54,150 nt of DNA, taken from contig JAIYCS010000030.1 of assembly GCA_027487895.1 (NCBI GenBank), positions 1-54,150 on the forward strand, in the 5' to 3' direction. The notes under the pieces were generated by a model. It made no database searches and was not told the DNA's origin. It saw nothing but the letters and a program-made list of their open reading frames with translations. Every line of letters starts with the position of its first letter. Position 1 is the stretch's first letter. Made by a program: the position numbers and the translations under genes. Of this stretch, positions 53,224 to 54,150 are shown piece by piece. This DNA is from Sediminibacterium sp. Its GTDB lineage: Bacteria > Bacteroidota > Bacteroidia > Chitinophagales > Chitinophagaceae.

Positions 53224-54150
53224 CTAATCAATAGGCAATTCGGGATTTTCTAGCGCATTAAAAGCACCCGGTGCATCATTTAAAACCTCTACATCCCTTA
53301 ATTGACGCTGAATAGCACGGGTTCGAACACCTACAACTTCATCGAGTTGTTTAAGTCCATTTTGAATATTGCCTTGTGCCTTTTCGATGAGGCCACCAAA
53401 TTTTTCAAACTCTGTTTTTACATTGCCCAGCACTTTCCAAACCTCTCCACTTCGCTTTTGAATCGCAAGTGTTTTAAAGCCCATTTGCAAACTATTTAAA
53501 ATTGCGGCAAGGGTACTTGGGCCCGTCACTATAATTTTATAATTACGTTGTAAATCTTCAAGTAAACTAGCTTTTCTTACCACTTCTGCATAAATACCTT
53601 CAAATGGCAAAAATAAGATCGCAAAATCGGTGGTATTAGGTGGATCCAGGTATTTATCAGAAATATCTTTGGCCATTTTTTTTATGGTTTGCTCTAAGTT
53701 TTTTTGAGCTGCTTCTATTTCTGGCAAATCGGAAGCGTCATAAGCAGTTTGCAACTGCTCATACACATCTTTTGGAAATTTTGCATCAATCGGAAGCCAC
53801 ACCTGCTTATTATTATCATCTCGGCCCGGTAGTTTAATGGCAAACTCTACAATGTCTGCACTGTTTTGTTTGGTTTTTACATTAGCCGCATATTGTTCAG
53901 GTGCTAGTATTTGTTCAAGTAGCATGGCGAGCTGTACTTCACCAATACCGCCACGCATTTTTACATTACTAAGTACCTTTTTTAATCCTCCTACATCACC
54001 AGCTAAAGTTTTCATTTCTCCAAGTCCAAGTTGAACGGCTTCTAATTGCTTTCCAACCGCCTCAAAAGACTGACCCAGCCTTTCGTTTAGCGTTTTTTGG
54101 AGTTTTTCATCCACCGTTTCGCGCATTTGTTCCAGCTTTTTTTCGGTTTG
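53224..54150 (-). CDS. rmuC: DNA recombination protein RmuC, C-terminal part (truncated by window edge)
   Basis: The frame is open to the right edge, so the start is missing and 308 residues are seen. A coiled-coil region (residues about 1-60 of the visible part) leads into the RmuC nuclease-like domain: GGIGEVQLAMLLEQILAPEQY, LPIDAKFPKDVYEQL, NTTDFAILFLPFEGIYAEV and GPSTLAAILNSLQMGFKTL are all diagnostic. RmuC limits DNA inversion at repeats; its exact biochemistry is unclear. It converges with the alpha/beta hydrolase, 6 nt apart. Confidence 0.93.
   Translation of the reverse strand, partial: QTEKKLEQMRETVDEKLQKTLNERLGQSFEAVGKQLEAVQLGLGEMKTLAGDVGGLKKVLSNVKMRGGIGEVQLAMLLEQILAPEQYAANVKTKQNSADIVEFAIKLPGRDDNNKQVWLPIDAKFPKDVYEQLQTAYDASDLPEIEAAQKNLEQTIKKMAKDISDKYLDPPNTTDFAILFLPFEGIYAEVVRKASLLEDLQRNYKIIVTGPSTLAAILNSLQMGFKTLAIQKRSGEVWKVLGNVKTEFEKFGGLIEKAQGNIQNGLKQLDEVVGVRTRAIQRQLRDVEVLNDAPGAFNALENPELPID

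Overview
The window is chromosomal DNA from a member of the Bacteroidota, most likely a sphingobacteria/Chitinophagaceae-type organism. The evidence is the low-GC coding style, Bacteroidota-typical families (DUF4290, GH3-like acyl-adenylase, RluE-type synthase, LptB, paired rhomboids, VPS10/BNR proteins, DUF4838), weak Shine-Dalgarno signals, and repeated matches to the Bacteroidota promoter consensus (TTG/TTTG, about 17-23 nt, TAnnTTTG). No tRNA, rRNA, transposase, phage gene or CRISPR array was seen. Genes are packed tightly; the longest non-coding stretch is about 250 bp (12639-12887).

Layout. 1-514: 3' end of an amidohydrolase. 511-6227 (minus): pheS, recO, then five tandem paralogues that share a His-rich N-terminus plus one membrane helix but have diverged periplasmic domains. 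This is the most unusual structure in the window. 6371-10401: DUF4290 protein with an RGG-like tail, a sialidase, a nitroreductase, guanylate kinase and an SDR. 10418-13832: lysS, an RluE-type pseudouridine synthase with a terminator-like hairpin directly before its start codon, and lpxD. 13849-16425: SCO, Fur-family regulator and epimerase (minus), divergent from a MerC-type protein. 16422-22129 (minus): apparent operon rlmD, rhomboid, rhomboid-like protein lacking the catalytic motif, membrane EEP phosphatase, cysS. 22201-27836: TlpA-like thioredoxin, metF (minus), lptB, GH3-like enzyme, FabG-like reductase.

27943-34834 (plus): a small secreted protein, then a tightly overlapping run of SulP transporter, beta-carbonic anhydrase, ABC exporter with degenerate ATPase motifs, HlyD-type adaptor and TolC-type channel. 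34824-47794: secreted and glycan-related genes (giant BNR/VPS10 protein, DUF6150-like repeat protein, DUF4838 protein, esterase-like hydrolase, GH20 hexosaminidase, TAT-exported Gfo/Idh oxidoreductase, SUMF1-like protein). 47847-54150: ApbE, MtgA, SdpI-like protein, cytochrome c/FG-GAP protein, thioredoxin-fold protein without CxxC, alpha/beta hydrolase, and the 3' part of rmuC.

Several -7 elements end only 4-6 nt before the best start codon (pheS, nitroreductase, merC, rlmD, DUF6150-like gene, possibly gmk). This suggests leaderless transcripts and helps decide several starts. All functional calls are from reading the sequence and family knowledge; no database search was run.
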